Below, piece after piece: positions 1 through 7,448 of a stretch of DNA of 64,000 nt. The notes beneath the pieces were generated by a model. The model did not search any database. It saw nothing but the letters and a program-made list of their open reading frames with translations, and was not told where the DNA came from. Numbering within the stretch: the first letter of the stretch is position 1; each line of letters begins with the position of its first letter. The DNA is from Paenibacillus lutrae. Its GTDB lineage: Bacteria; Bacillota; Bacilli; Paenibacillales; NBRC-103111. Both the position numbers and the translations under genes were made by a program. Location of the stretch: the NCBI RefSeq assembly GCF_009757775.1, contig NZ_RHLK01000003.1, forward strand, positions 373,059 to 437,058. The letters run 5' to 3'.

Positions 1-1
1 T

Positions 2-70
2 GAGAATATCACGCATGTCGTTAACTATGATCTTCCTATGGAAAAAGAAAGCTATGTGCAGACACGGTGA
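2..70 (+). pseudogene. DEAD-box RNA helicase, C-terminal fragment cut off before motif VI
   Basis: The plus-strand frame beginning at base 2 reads into NYDLPMEKESYV, the signature between motifs V and VI of DEAD-box RNA helicases of the DbpA/YxiN or CshA type. In these proteins the next residues are motif VI (HRxGRTGRAG), which is needed for ATP hydrolysis, followed by a C-terminal extension. Here the frame instead reads Q-T-R and stops at 68-70 inside a 12-bp tandem repeat. The rest of the gene lies left of the window. Either the gene is truly truncated or the repeat junction is an assembly error. Family assignment is good; pseudogene status is inference. Confidence 0.6.
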
Positions 71-161
71 CGGACACGGTGACGGACACGGTGACGGACA
101 CGGTGACGGACACGGTGACGGACACGGTGACGGACACGGTGACGGACACGGTGACGGACAC
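61..161. repeat. 12-bp tandem repeat, 8.4 copies
   Basis: The unit GACACGGTGACG is repeated exactly eight times from 61 to 156 and followed by five more bases of the unit. All copies look identical, which suggests recent expansion. Two plus frames through it are open (Thr-Asp-Thr-Val and His-Gly-Asp-Gly repeats), but neither has a convincing start signal. It sits exactly where the helicase fragment is interrupted and just before a terminator. Confidence 0.97.
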
Positions 162-206
162 AAAAAAAAGCCGTTCCGGCCGGTGTTACCGGCGGAACGG
201 CTTTTT
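162..206 (-). terminator. bidirectional intrinsic terminator ending the nfeD-floA operon
   Basis: A perfect 9-bp GC-rich stem (170-178 with 193-201) has eight A on its left flank and five T on its right, so on the minus strand it ends in eight U. It ends the nfeD-floA operon and could also stop plus-strand transcription from the helicase fragment. The stop codon of the last operon gene (186-188) lies in its loop. Confidence 0.9.
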
Positions 207-704
207 GGCCCGCGGCGGGCCGAGTATTTCGGCCCAGATGGCCCCCTGCACCGCATGACGCGGATGCAGAGTGTCTTGGGACGCGGGTATGCTGCCAGAC
301 GAGGCTGGGGGCGCCTGAGGCGCACGCGGCCGTGTACCCGAGGCAGCAAACCCCGAACGGCCGGCAGCCGCGCCTGCGGCGTCCCGGGCATGCTTAGCCG
401 CCGGATCAGCGGCTGAGCTCCAGCCGTCTGAGGATTGCTCCTCGGACGCGCTGCGCCGCTCCTGCGGCGCTTGGCTGGTCCGGGAGCCTGACATCCCGGT
501 CCGGGTATCCCGGTCCATCCCCGAAGAACCGGGGCGTCCTGGCGTTCTGCGAGGAGCAGACGGCATCCCCTGGCCGCTGAAATCAGGCATCCGGTTCGAT
601 GAACCGGACTTTCCTCTTTTGCCTGAAAGCAGCGAGACCAGGAAAATTCCGATTAACACGACAAAGAAAAAGTTAGCCGAAATAAATTCAATCAGACGTT
701 CCAA
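186..704 (-). CDS. membrane-anchored hypothetical protein, last gene of the nfeD-floA operon
   Basis: A 172-aa protein of unknown function. A hydrophobic segment at about residues 8-27 suggests one N-terminal membrane anchor, followed by a basic GKRGK stretch that would face the cytoplasm. Residues 35-140 are a Ser/Pro/Ala/Arg-rich low-complexity region, probably disordered. The end, WAEILGPPRAKKPFRR, is more ordered in composition and may be the conserved part. The start is TTG, chosen because AGGAGG stands 7 bases upstream. It follows floA in the same direction with a 73-bp gap, the position held by yqfB in Bacillus, so a link to the flotillin NfeD/FloA system is likely but unproven. Its stop codon lies inside the terminator loop. 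Confidence 0.75.
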   Translation of the reverse strand: MERLIEFISANFFFVVLIGIFLVSLLSGKRGKSGSSNRMPDFSGQGMPSAPRRTPGRPGSSGMDRDTRTGMSGSRTSQAPQERRSASEEQSSDGWSSAADPAAKHARDAAGAAAGRSGFAASGTRPRAPQAPPASSGSIPASQDTLHPRHAVQGAIWAEILGPPRAKKPFRR

Positions 705-777
705 GGTCCCGCCTCCTTTCTGATCCGGCAGATTGGTCTAGACCTATGACCGCCGGAAAACCCCGTTAATCCGGGAA

Positions 778-1761
778 TCATTCCTCATGTCCTTTTCCGT
801 CATCGGACATTTTGCCGATGGAGCTGCGCATGTTCGTGTCCGCGTCAATGTTCTTATAGTTCATATAATCCATAACTCCGAACTTCCCGCCGCGCATAGC
901 CTCTGCCATTGCTTGCGGGACTTCAGATTCCGCTTCAACAACCTTAGCCTGCATTTCGACGACGCGCGCTTTCATCTCCTGCTCTTGAGCTACGGCCATC
1001 GCACGGCGTTCCTCTGCTTTGGCCTGAGCGATGCGCTTATCTGCTTCAGCTTGTTCCGTCTGCAAGTGGGCACCAATGTTCTTGCCTACATCAACGTCCG
1101 CGATATCAATGGACAGGATTTCAAACGCAGTACCCGCGTCCAGGCCCTTGCCCAGAACCGTACGGGAAATCATATCCGGATTCTCAAGAACGTCTTTGTG
1201 GGAACCGCTGCTACCAACGGTTGTAACGATCCCTTCCCCTACACGGGCAATAATCGTCTCTTCGCCGGCACCCCCGACTAAACGGTCAATGTTAGCTCTT
1301 ACCGTTACACGCGCTATAACCTTGACTTCAATCCCGTCTTTGGCTACTGCAGAGACGGTAGGAGTCTCAATCACACGGGGATTAACGCTCATTTGTACCG
1401 CTTGAAGCACATCACGTCCCGCAAGATCAATAGCTGCCGCACGCTCGAAGGGCAGATTAATATCCGCTCGGTGAGCCGCAATCAGCGCGTTGACGACCCG
1501 GTCCACATTACCGCCGGCAAGATAGTGACTCTCAAGCTGATTGATATTTAGACCTAGACCCGCCTTGATTGCCTTAATCAGCGGATTCACAATCCGGCTC
1601 GGAAGAACCCGGCGCAGCCTCATAGCTACGAGTGTGAGAATTGAAATGCGCACGCCCGACGCCAATGCCGAAATCCAGAGCATCACCGGAACGAATGTAA
1701 AGAATACCATGAGCAGCACAATCACGACCGCTGCTATAAGCAAGTAAAAATAAGATTCCAT
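778..1761 (-). CDS. floA: flotillin-like protein FloA
   Basis: A 327-aa SPFH-type flotillin-like membrane scaffold protein, equivalent to Bacillus YqfA/FloA, which organises membrane microdomains and affects membrane fluidity and signalling. The first 30 or so residues form the membrane-inserting hydrophobic region. The SPFH-like core covers roughly residues 60-220. A charged helical region rich in Ala, Glu and Lys (about 230-290, with [19 protein letters not shown]) is the expected coiled-coil oligomerisation part. Length matches the family. The ATG is preceded by GGGAGG with a 10-base spacer. It is co-transcribed with nfeD 61 bp upstream, the usual pairing of flotillins with an NfeD partner. 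Confidence 0.97.
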   Translation of the reverse strand: MESYFYLLIAAVVIVLLMVFFTFVPVMLWISALASGVRISILTLVAMRLRRVLPSRIVNPLIKAIKAGLGLNINQLESHYLAGGNVDRVVNALIAAHRADINLPFERAAAIDLAGRDVLQAVQMSVNPRVIETPTVSAVAKDGIEVKVIARVTVRANIDRLVGGAGEETIIARVGEGIVTTVGSSGSHKDVLENPDMISRTVLGKGLDAGTAFEILSIDIADVDVGKNIGAHLQTEQAEADKRIAQAKAEERRAMAVAQEQEMKARVVEMQAKVVEAESEVPQAMAEAMRGGKFGVMDYMNYKNIDADTNMRSSIGKMSDDGKGHEE

Positions 1762-1822
1762 TCCATTAAAACCTCCCTTTGTTTAGTAACATTCTGATAC
1801 CATCTCTGCTTCTCTATGCCGA

Positions 1823-2602
1823 TTAGTCTATTGGTGCAGGATGCTCATCTTTCTCTTCATGAACGACAACTCTGTTGCCTTCTACATGAACGACACGGAC
1901 CGCCTTGCCGGCTGTGATAAAGCCGCCTTCTGTCACGACATCGATCCGGTCTTCACCAAACAGCGCCGTGCCCGACGGACGAAGCGGAGTCAGCGAGGTA
2001 CCCGTTTGTCCGATGAGATGCAGTTTGAAGGATGAAGATACAAAGCCTTGCTCGGAAGTCAGTTCCTCTTTAAGAATGAGCCGGTTCCAGATTCCGCGCT
2101 GCGGAAATTTTTTAACAATAAAGAACAGTAAAGCGAGTCCGATCACGAATGCAATGGTAAGAGACAATGCCGCTGCCTGAGGACTCTCTGCCGCCAGAAT
2201 AACTCCGCTGAACAATGAAATGGTTCCAGCAATCCCCAGAATACCGAAGCTTGGTATGATCAGCTCGAGAAGCAGTAGAATGACACCTAGTACGAATAAT
2301 CCGATATCCAAAGATCCCACCCCTCCCGCTAAGTAGTTCCCGAGAAAGTACAATCCGAATCCGAGTACGCCCACCGTACCAAGCAGACCGGATGTCCATA
2401 GCAGCAATTCAAGTCCGATTCCCACAATTCCAATCATTAATAGCAGTGTCGTCACAACGGGATGCGTTAGAAAGCCCCCAAGGGCGCTAATGGCGGTAGG
2501 ACCTGCTGCAGAAGACGCGGCGGCCCCTGCAATGCCAGGCATTGAAGCAATCAGCATCAACGATGCTGCGCCGACAGAACCTGCCCTGTACAATTTTGAC
2601 AT
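1823..2602 (-). CDS. nfeD: NfeD family membrane protein, short form without the protease domain
   Basis: A 259-aa NfeD/YqeZ-type protein, the usual partner of FloA. Residues 1-30 look like a signal peptide ending near AGAAA. Residues 40-170 hold several hydrophobic helices that start at FLTHPVV, the point where the membrane part of long NfeD proteins begins. Residues 185-255 form the C-terminal OB-fold-like domain (GQTGTSLTPLRPSGTALF). Bacillus YqeZ has about 437 residues with a ClpP-like serine protease domain between signal peptide and membrane helices; that domain is absent here. The ATG at 2602 was chosen because AAGGAGGG stands 6 bases upstream, and because the alternative upstream ATG lies inside the predicted promoter. 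Confidence 0.9.
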   Translation of the reverse strand: MSKLYRAGSVGAASLMLIASMPGIAGAAASSAAGPTAISALGGFLTHPVVTTLLLMIGIVGIGLELLLWTSGLLGTVGVLGFGLYFLGNYLAGGVGSLDIGLFVLGVILLLLELIIPSFGILGIAGTISLFSGVILAAESPQAAALSLTIAFVIGLALLFFIVKKFPQRGIWNRLILKEELTSEQGFVSSSFKLHLIGQTGTSLTPLRPSGTALFGEDRIDVVTEGGFITAGKAVRVVHVEGNRVVVHEEKDEHPAPID

Positions 2603-2650
2603 GGCATTCCCTCCTTTTTGTGTCATATCCCGAGGTATGTCTATGTACAA

Positions 2651-2677
2651 TACGTTATCCAAGCCGGAAACGTTTCA
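2651..2677 (-). promoter_or_regulatory. sigma-W-like ECF promoter of the nfeD-floA operon
   Basis: On the minus strand TGAAAC (2677-2672) is followed after 17 bases by CGTA (2654-2651). The known sigma-W consensus is TGAAAC-N16/17-CGTA, and the yqeZ-yqfA-yqfB operon belongs to the sigma-W regulon in Bacillus subtilis. The promoter lies about 50 bp upstream of the nfeD start and just beyond the yqeY terminator, so nfeD-floA can be switched on independently of rpsU-yqeY by cell-envelope stress. The motif is seen; regulation is inferred from the family. Confidence 0.8.
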
Positions 2678-2699
2678 TTAATCTACGCGCCGCTTCATG

Positions 2700-2731
2700 A
2701 AAAAAGGCCGGAAGCATCACTGCTCCCGACC
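2700..2731 (-). terminator. intrinsic terminator after yqeY
   Basis: Minus-strand stem of about 11 bp with G-U pairs (2731-2721 with 2716-2706), loop of four bases, followed by six U. It lies 10 bp beyond the yqeY stop and separates rpsU-yqeY from nfeD-floA. Confidence 0.85.
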
Positions 2732-2740
2732 CTGTTTGCA

Positions 2741-3181
2741 TTACAAATTTTGTTGTACCAGTTGGTTAACTAATTTGCCGTCAGCCCGTCCTTTTACTTT
2801 GGGCATGAGAGCAGCCATAACTTTTCCCATATCTGCTTTGGAGGAAGCGCCAACTTCTTGGATGGTCTGCTGTACAATTACGTTTACTTCTTCCTCTGTT
2901 AATTGCTGCGGCAGGTACTTCATTAGGATGTCGATCTCAGCCTTGAGGCTTTCGGCCAAATCGTCCCGTCCGGCATTTTGAAATTCTTGGAGGGAATCTT
3001 TGCGTTGTTTGACCTCACGATTCAGAACATCAAGCACTTCATTGTCATCTAAGGTTTTACGCGTATCTATCTCGATATTCTTGATAGCTGCTTTTACCAT
3101 ACGGATTACGGAGAGTGTAAACTTGTCTTGACTCTTCATCGCTTGCTTCATATCTTCGTTCAAACGATCGCTTAAGCTCAT
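2741..3181 (-). CDS. yqeY: GatB/YqeY domain protein
   Basis: A 146-aa YqeY protein, a stand-alone version of the C-terminal helical tail domain of the GatB subunit of tRNA-dependent amidotransferase. The helical N-terminal half ([20 protein letters not shown]) and the second half with [11 protein letters not shown] and [14 protein letters not shown] are typical. The exact role is unknown; tRNA binding is assumed from the GatB homology. It starts 16 bp after the rpsU stop, the same rpsU-yqeY pair as in Bacillus, and ends at its own terminator. Full family length. Confidence 0.95.
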   Translation of the reverse strand: MSLSDRLNEDMKQAMKSQDKFTLSVIRMVKAAIKNIEIDTRKTLDDNEVLDVLNREVKQRKDSLQEFQNAGRDDLAESLKAEIDILMKYLPQQLTEEEVNVIVQQTIQEVGASSKADMGKVMAALMPKVKGRADGKLVNQLVQQNL

Positions 3182-3197
3182 GAACTTTGGTTGCCTC

Positions 3198-3371
3198 CTA
3201 GAACTTTCTCTTACGAGCAGCCTCAGATTTCTTCTTACGCTTAACGCTTGGCTTCTCGTAGTGCTTGCGCTTTTTAATCTCCGCTAACACGCCATCCTTA
3301 GCGATGGAACGCTTAAAGCGGCGAAGTGCAGCATCTATGGTTTCATTCTTGCGAACTCGAGTTTCTGACAC
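3198..3371 (-). CDS. rpsU: 30S ribosomal protein S21
   Basis: A 57-aa S21 of the small ribosomal subunit. The sequence [18 protein letters not shown], followed by [20 protein letters not shown], is the family signature, and the basic C-terminus is expected for an rRNA-binding protein. The start is GTG at 3371, with a GGAGGGAGGG ribosome binding site just upstream; an ATG 36 bases further upstream would add a non-family tail and overlap the binding site. It heads the rpsU-yqeY unit. Confidence 0.96.
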   Translation of the reverse strand: MSETRVRKNETIDAALRRFKRSIAKDGVLAEIKKRKHYEKPSVKRKKKSEAARKRKF

Positions 3372-3493
3372 CAGTTTTCCCTCCCTCCGAACAGACCGTC
3401 CAATCAAAGCGGTTCATCAAACTTCATTATAGGGGAAACCGAATCTAGGTGTCAACCTAAAGGTGAAGCTAATTTCACTTCATTTCCCACAGT

Positions 3494-3841
3494 TTAATGC
3501 AAAGCTACCAGCGGACCCAGATTTTTACCGCCGAGCAGATGATAATGAATATGATAAACTAGCTGTCCGCTGTCGGGTCCGCAGTTGTTAACAAGCCGGT
3601 AACCGCTCTCTTCAATCCCCTGTTCACGGGCGATGTGCTGCGCTGCCTTATGTATGGATCCGATCAACGCCCAGTCTTCGCCGGACGCATCTTTCATTGA
3701 AGCTATATGCTTTTTGGGAATAACAAGAATATGTACGGGAGCAGCCGGTGAGATATCATGAAAAGCGAGCACGTCGTCATCCTCATACACCTTTTTGGAC
3801 GGAATCTGGCCATCTCGTATTTTACAGAACAAGCAATCCAT
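3494..3841 (-). CDS. HIT family hydrolase
   Basis: A 115-aa histidine triad nucleotide hydrolase/transferase of the Hit/HinT branch. The zinc-type motif CLFCKI is at residues 3-8, and the catalytic triad HIHYH (His-x-His-x-His) lies near residue 100. These proteins hydrolyse purine nucleoside phosphoramidates and related adducts; the natural substrate is not clear from sequence. The start at 3841 was chosen because GAAGGAGG stands 11 bases upstream; the upstream ATGs overlap the binding site. It lies upstream of rpsU in the same direction with a 122-bp gap, so it is probably a separate unit. Confidence 0.93.
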   Translation of the reverse strand: MDCLFCKIRDGQIPSKKVYEDDDVLAFHDISPAAPVHILVIPKKHIASMKDASGEDWALIGSIHKAAQHIAREQGIEESGYRLVNNCGPDSGQLVYHIHYHLLGGKNLGPLVALH

Positions 3842-3960
3842 TCGTTTCATTTCCTCCTTCATATTTTTCTGAAAAAAGTGTAGGACTATCTTGTTATCAT
3901 ACTGAATAATTCACTAAAAAGAAAATACCCGGAACTTAATAAATCAATTTTAAGCCCGCA

Positions 3961-4003
3961 CAAAAACCGCAGAGAAGATGCAACCTGCATATCCCCTGCG
4001 GTT
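3961..4003 (-). terminator. intrinsic terminator after the 101-aa hypothetical gene
   Basis: Minus-strand stem AACCGCAG (4003-3996) pairs with 3972-3965 and is followed by a U-rich tail. It lies about 57 bp beyond the stop at 4060, between that gene and the HIT gene. Confidence 0.75.
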
Positions 4004-4059
4004 CTATTCTTCGCCCCTATTTAAGGAAGGCTCCGGATGAGACACACCCTGCGTCTATA

Positions 4060-4365
4060 TTAATAAAAAGGCAGTAAAGTGAGTGCTGCAAGGGCAGCCA
4101 GCGGGAATGCCCGGCGGAAAAACCGGCGCCGCGGATACGGGTACGGATACGGATAATAACTGAATCCCGGGTAGCCCCATCCGTACCCGTAGGCTCTGGA
4201 ATCCTGAGCCTCGCTTTCTCTTCCATCGTGCGGCACAGCTAAGTATACATAATTGTCGTCCACATCTTCCACAAATCCATCCTGCATCGTTCCGTCCTTC
4301 AGTTGAACAAGCACATACCGGTATTTATGCTGTTGACACAGCCCCTGCACTTCTTGTTTCTGCAT
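4060..4365 (-). CDS. small hypothetical protein with possible Sm/SH3-like N-domain and Tyr-Pro tract
   Basis: A 101-aa protein of unknown function. Residues 1-48 (VLVQLKDGTMQDGFVEDVDDNYVYLAVP) have the alternating pattern of a small beta-barrel of the Sm or SH3-like kind seen in short Bacillales proteins that read 'ligand, change, surface'. Residues 60-78 are a Gly/Tyr/Pro-rich tract containing YYPYPYPYP, then RRRFF and a hydrophobic C-terminus (about 83-101) that could sit in a membrane. AGGAGG stands 8 bases before the ATG. It has its own terminator and no operon partner. The beta-barrel idea is only from pattern. Confidence 0.7.
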   Translation of the reverse strand: MQKQEVQGLCQQHKYRYVLVQLKDGTMQDGFVEDVDDNYVYLAVPHDGRESEAQDSRAYGYGWGYPGFSYYPYPYPYPRRRFFRRAFPLAALAALTLLPFY

Positions 4366-4424
4366 GCGCGAACACCTCCTACCCCAACATATGCAGCTCT
4401 GGGCAAAAGGCTACCGTTTTTTCG

Positions 4425-5492
4425 TTACTCGGAAACAGCTTGTTCGCGCATTTTCTCATGCAATTGGCGAATAAATACATCCGGCTCATCAAGAGCCAAA
4501 TAAATGCTGCTGACCTCGCGTGGCATAAATAGCAGGCCTTCGACGGGGGCAGGACGGCTCAGCCTGAGCCTCACATTGGCGATTGCCAGAACCGGAAGCG
4601 CGGCATCGCGCTGCTCCTTGGAATCCGGCGCATACTCGCGGGCACTTTCGGCCGATTCAATATCACGAAGGGGAATATCGGCCTGGATACGAAGTCCGTA
4701 CCGGAGCCGGAGGACACCCTGCGTGATCTGAACAGGCCTCAGAACGGAGACTCGGCAGTCTGCCCACAATAGAACGAGCAGCCATAGATTCGCTAGAGTC
4801 AGAATCCAAGCCGCTATGTGGGACCACTGCTGGATAAGCAAGTGGATCACAACACTTTCGATCAACAAAATTTTAGTAAAAATCGCGGCGTGAAGAATTT
4901 GTCCCGTTGTACGGTGATAGGTGAAGGAATTTCCGGATTCCATTGCGGCAGAAGTCTTTCTCGTGCGCCAGGAAAAAAATAGATAATAGGCCATGGTGGC
5001 GTCGTGAAGAAGCAGAGAAGCAATCTTACCTTGTCCCAACTTCTCCTTAACTGTAATCCGCAGTGCTTCGCCTCTGACCGGCTCTGTTTTTACTACGTGG
5101 CGAAAATGCTTTACGATCCTGTACACGACTCTGATCTCGTAGCCGACAAACAAGACCTCTACAAAAATAATAAGAAATTCAATCGGCCAGATGACGTCCC
5201 ATGCAGCGCTCCTAAGTGAGGCCGGCAGGATAAACCACGCAGCCAAAGCCCCGATAAAGGTCAAGGGCAGCGCCTTCAAGACCGACTTCCCTTTCCTGCG
5301 CAGAATAAACAGCCAATAACACACGGGAATGGCAAGCATAAAGTCGAATAAAATCGCATAGAGAAGCACGGAATTCTCAGCCGTCCAGGTAACCGTACGA
5401 ACCGCCGTCAAGTTAGCGAGCAGGGTCAGCAGGACAAATACCATAAAGTAAACGGTCGATCTGTGAAACCGATGAAGGGAGAATGGGGACAT
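4425..5492 (-). CDS. multi-pass membrane protein of unknown function
   Basis: A 355-aa integral membrane protein. Hydrophobic segments at about residues 15-35, 40-60, 70-90, 97-117 and later near 230-275 suggest six or seven passes, with a soluble C-terminal part of about 75 residues containing LRYGLRIQADIPLRDIESA, a pattern like the PH-type domain of small Bacillales membrane proteins. Similar proteins are sometimes labelled beta-carotene monooxygenase in databases without good reason; I see no metal-binding histidine pattern supporting that. The start at 5492 has AAAGGAGT 8 bases upstream. It stands alone. Confidence 0.75.
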   Translation of the reverse strand: MSPFSLHRFHRSTVYFMVFVLLTLLANLTAVRTVTWTAENSVLLYAILFDFMLAIPVCYWLFILRRKGKSVLKALPLTFIGALAAWFILPASLRSAAWDVIWPIEFLIIFVEVLFVGYEIRVVYRIVKHFRHVVKTEPVRGEALRITVKEKLGQGKIASLLLHDATMAYYLFFSWRTRKTSAAMESGNSFTYHRTTGQILHAAIFTKILLIESVVIHLLIQQWSHIAAWILTLANLWLLVLLWADCRVSVLRPVQITQGVLRLRYGLRIQADIPLRDIESAESAREYAPDSKEQRDAALPVLAIANVRLRLSRPAPVEGLLFMPREVSSIYLALDEPDVFIRQLHEKMREQAVSE

Positions 5493-5701
5493 TAGCGCCA
5501 CTCCTTTACAAGTTCTCTTATGTTTATTATACAAACTAAATAAGGAATGAACCTGGAAAAAAAGGAAAAATGTGTGAACAAACCTGTTGCAGCCAGTGTC
5601 TGCATGTTGCAATCATGCCGAGCTGTCCAGCGCCGCTTGTAGTCGGGCGTATAACCGTTACTAATCCTGTCTCTAGCCTGATTTACTTCGGCTATGCCTG
5701 G

Positions 5702-5720
5702 AAAAAGCCTATAGGGGCTT
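5702..5720 (-). terminator. short hairpin with U tract overlapping the symporter stop
   Basis: On the minus strand AAGCC (5720-5716) and GGCTT (5709-5705) flank a six-base loop and run into five U. The stem is only 5 bp, so this is weak, but the stop codon TAG (5711-5709) lies at the loop edge, as in two other genes of this window. Confidence 0.45.
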
Positions 5721-6998
5721 CTCTTCACTCCCCCGGCCAGCCCGGAAGAACATGGATATGACAACGGAGATGATAAGCAGACAGAACGGAACTGCCGAGA
5801 TCAGCACACGAAACGTTCCGGCGGGGTCCGGCCCGGGATTCTCACCGCTGACGTAGCCGAACATCATGCCCACAATCCAGAAGGCAAGCGCCGAAAGCAG
5901 CCCGCTGGAGCGGGTAATAAATCCTCCGACTGCGGTATACATGCCTTCTCTTCTGCGGCCGGTTGCCTCAAAGTCCCGGTCGATAATTTGACCGCTCAGG
6001 ACGGCAGGTGTGACCAGAAAACCTGCAAGTCCGAAGCCTGCTATCGCTCCGGCTGCAATGCCGGTCCCAAGACTGGAGGCAAACCCCAGCGGAAGGACGC
6101 TTAAGGCATAGACAGCTAAGGAGATGCGCCAGCCCATAGTGCTGCCGAATTTGCGGATGACCCAGAACCACACAGCAACGAGCGGAATAACCGGTACAAA
6201 GACGGAGGCCAGCAGCAGCGACACTTGAGATTCCGGCAGGCCCAGTACATATTTCGCATAGAAAGGGATCATAGATCCCAGCAAACCGTTAACCGTCTGG
6301 GCAAATGAATTCGCGATATTAAAGATCCAAAACTGCTTATTTTTGAACGTTTCCCGGAAAGCTTCCAGCAGAGGCAGCGGCTCGTCCTTGGCAGCGTCCG
6401 CATTCTCTCGGATGAACAGGACACACAGGCACATAAACAGAGCAAAAACGAATGCATAGACAAGGGCCATCCTGCCAAAACCCATCGCTCCGAATAAGAG
6501 CGGAGTCAGAGCAGCGCCAATGAGCAGCGCCACGATTTGAAAACCCTGCTGAACCGCAGAGGCCTTAGCCCGCATCCGGTCGCCTTTAAACAGTTCGGGG
6601 AAAAGAGCGCCATAGTTCACCCATAGAATCGTAGAGACGCCTTCAAACAGAATCAGAGCCACGAGAAACCAGATAAACAGGGAAGTCTCGGTAAGCCCTT
6701 CGGGAACGGCAAATACCATGACAAAAGTGGCCATAAAAAGAGGAATGGATGCATAAATCCATGGTCTTCTCCTGCCCCAGCGCGTTCTTGTACGGTCGGA
6801 TAAATAGCCGAACAAAGGCTGGTTGAGAGCATCCCAGATCAGATAAATAGTACGTGCAAGAGTCGCAAGTCCGACACCCAAGCCTAATTTTTCGACATAA
6901 AAGTAGCTGTAAAATGAACTAAACGCCTGAGTCGGCACCATCAGCGCAAACATCCCTAACGCAAACATCACCGGGGAGTTTATAAACTTGTTGTTCAT
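5709..6998 (-). CDS. MFS transporter of the glycoside-pentoside-hexuronide:cation symporter type
   Basis: A 429-aa transporter with about 12 membrane segments. The features DALNQPLFGYLSDRTRTRWGRRRPW (positions about 56-80) and the loop VNYGALFPEL resemble the MelB/GPH family, which takes up sugars or glycosides with sodium or protons. The substrate cannot be read from sequence and no sugar hydrolase gene lies next to it. AAAGGAATAGAGGG precedes the ATG. The gene is monocistronic, with about 450 bp of upstream sequence and a short hairpin at its stop. Confidence 0.85.
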   Translation of the reverse strand: MNNKFINSPVMFALGMFALMVPTQAFSSFYSYFYVEKLGLGVGLATLARTIYLIWDALNQPLFGYLSDRTRTRWGRRRPWIYASIPLFMATFVMVFAVPEGLTETSLFIWFLVALILFEGVSTILWVNYGALFPELFKGDRMRAKASAVQQGFQIVALLIGAALTPLLFGAMGFGRMALVYAFVFALFMCLCVLFIRENADAAKDEPLPLLEAFRETFKNKQFWIFNIANSFAQTVNGLLGSMIPFYAKYVLGLPESQVSLLLASVFVPVIPLVAVWFWVIRKFGSTMGWRISLAVYALSVLPLGFASSLGTGIAAGAIAGFGLAGFLVTPAVLSGQIIDRDFEATGRRREGMYTAVGGFITRSSGLLSALAFWIVGMMFGYVSGENPGPDPAGTFRVLISAVPFCLLIISVVISMFFRAGRGSEEKPL

Positions 6999-7300
6999 CC
7001 CTCTATTCCTTTCCGCTCAGCCGTAATCTATATCAATAAACAGGTACAGCAAAAGATTACTTGGTAAACGTTATGAATATATGCTTTCCGCTTCCGGAAC
7101 ACAAGCCTATATTTTCCAGTTATTTGTATCGTTATGGAAATAGTCTTCACGTCCTAATGTGTAAGCCGGACTTCCACCAAACCGCCTGTTCCAGGAGTCA
7201 TGTTTTTCCCGGCCGGCCACTACATAAGTCCCAGGGCAAAAATTAAGCCGTGTTTACAAGCCGCTGTTAAGGGGAATACGAATTCTTCTCTAACCTATGA
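6999..7300. other. intergenic region upstream of the symporter
   Basis: No gene seen. The AT-rich part near 7020-7150 presumably holds the minus-strand promoter of the symporter, but no operator (for example a catabolite response element) was convincing. Confidence 0.5.
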
Positions 7301-7347
7301 AAAAGAACCTTCAAAACCACTGCAAGAGTGGAACTGAAAGTTCTTTT
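7301..7347 (-). terminator. intrinsic terminator beyond rsgA
   Basis: Arms 7301-7312 and 7336-7347 pair over 12 positions with one mismatch, with an inner ACT/AGT pair; the minus strand ends in U-rich sequence. It lies about 100 bp beyond the rsgA stop. The 7348-7448 stretch between holds nothing recognisable. Confidence 0.75.
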
Positions 7348-7448
7348 CTTTTCTAACCTTATTCGTTAACTCGCGGGCAAAGGCTCGTGCCTGGCTTGCA
7401 GGACTGCCCTGCTGCCAGTTGTAACGCCAGTATCCCGTTTCCTTCCGG

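Noticed and set aside
15-416. 133-codon plus frame with His-Gly-Asp-Gly repeats
   Set aside because: It is created by the 12-bp repeat and then runs antisense to the 172-aa gene and through a strong terminator; no ribosome binding site.
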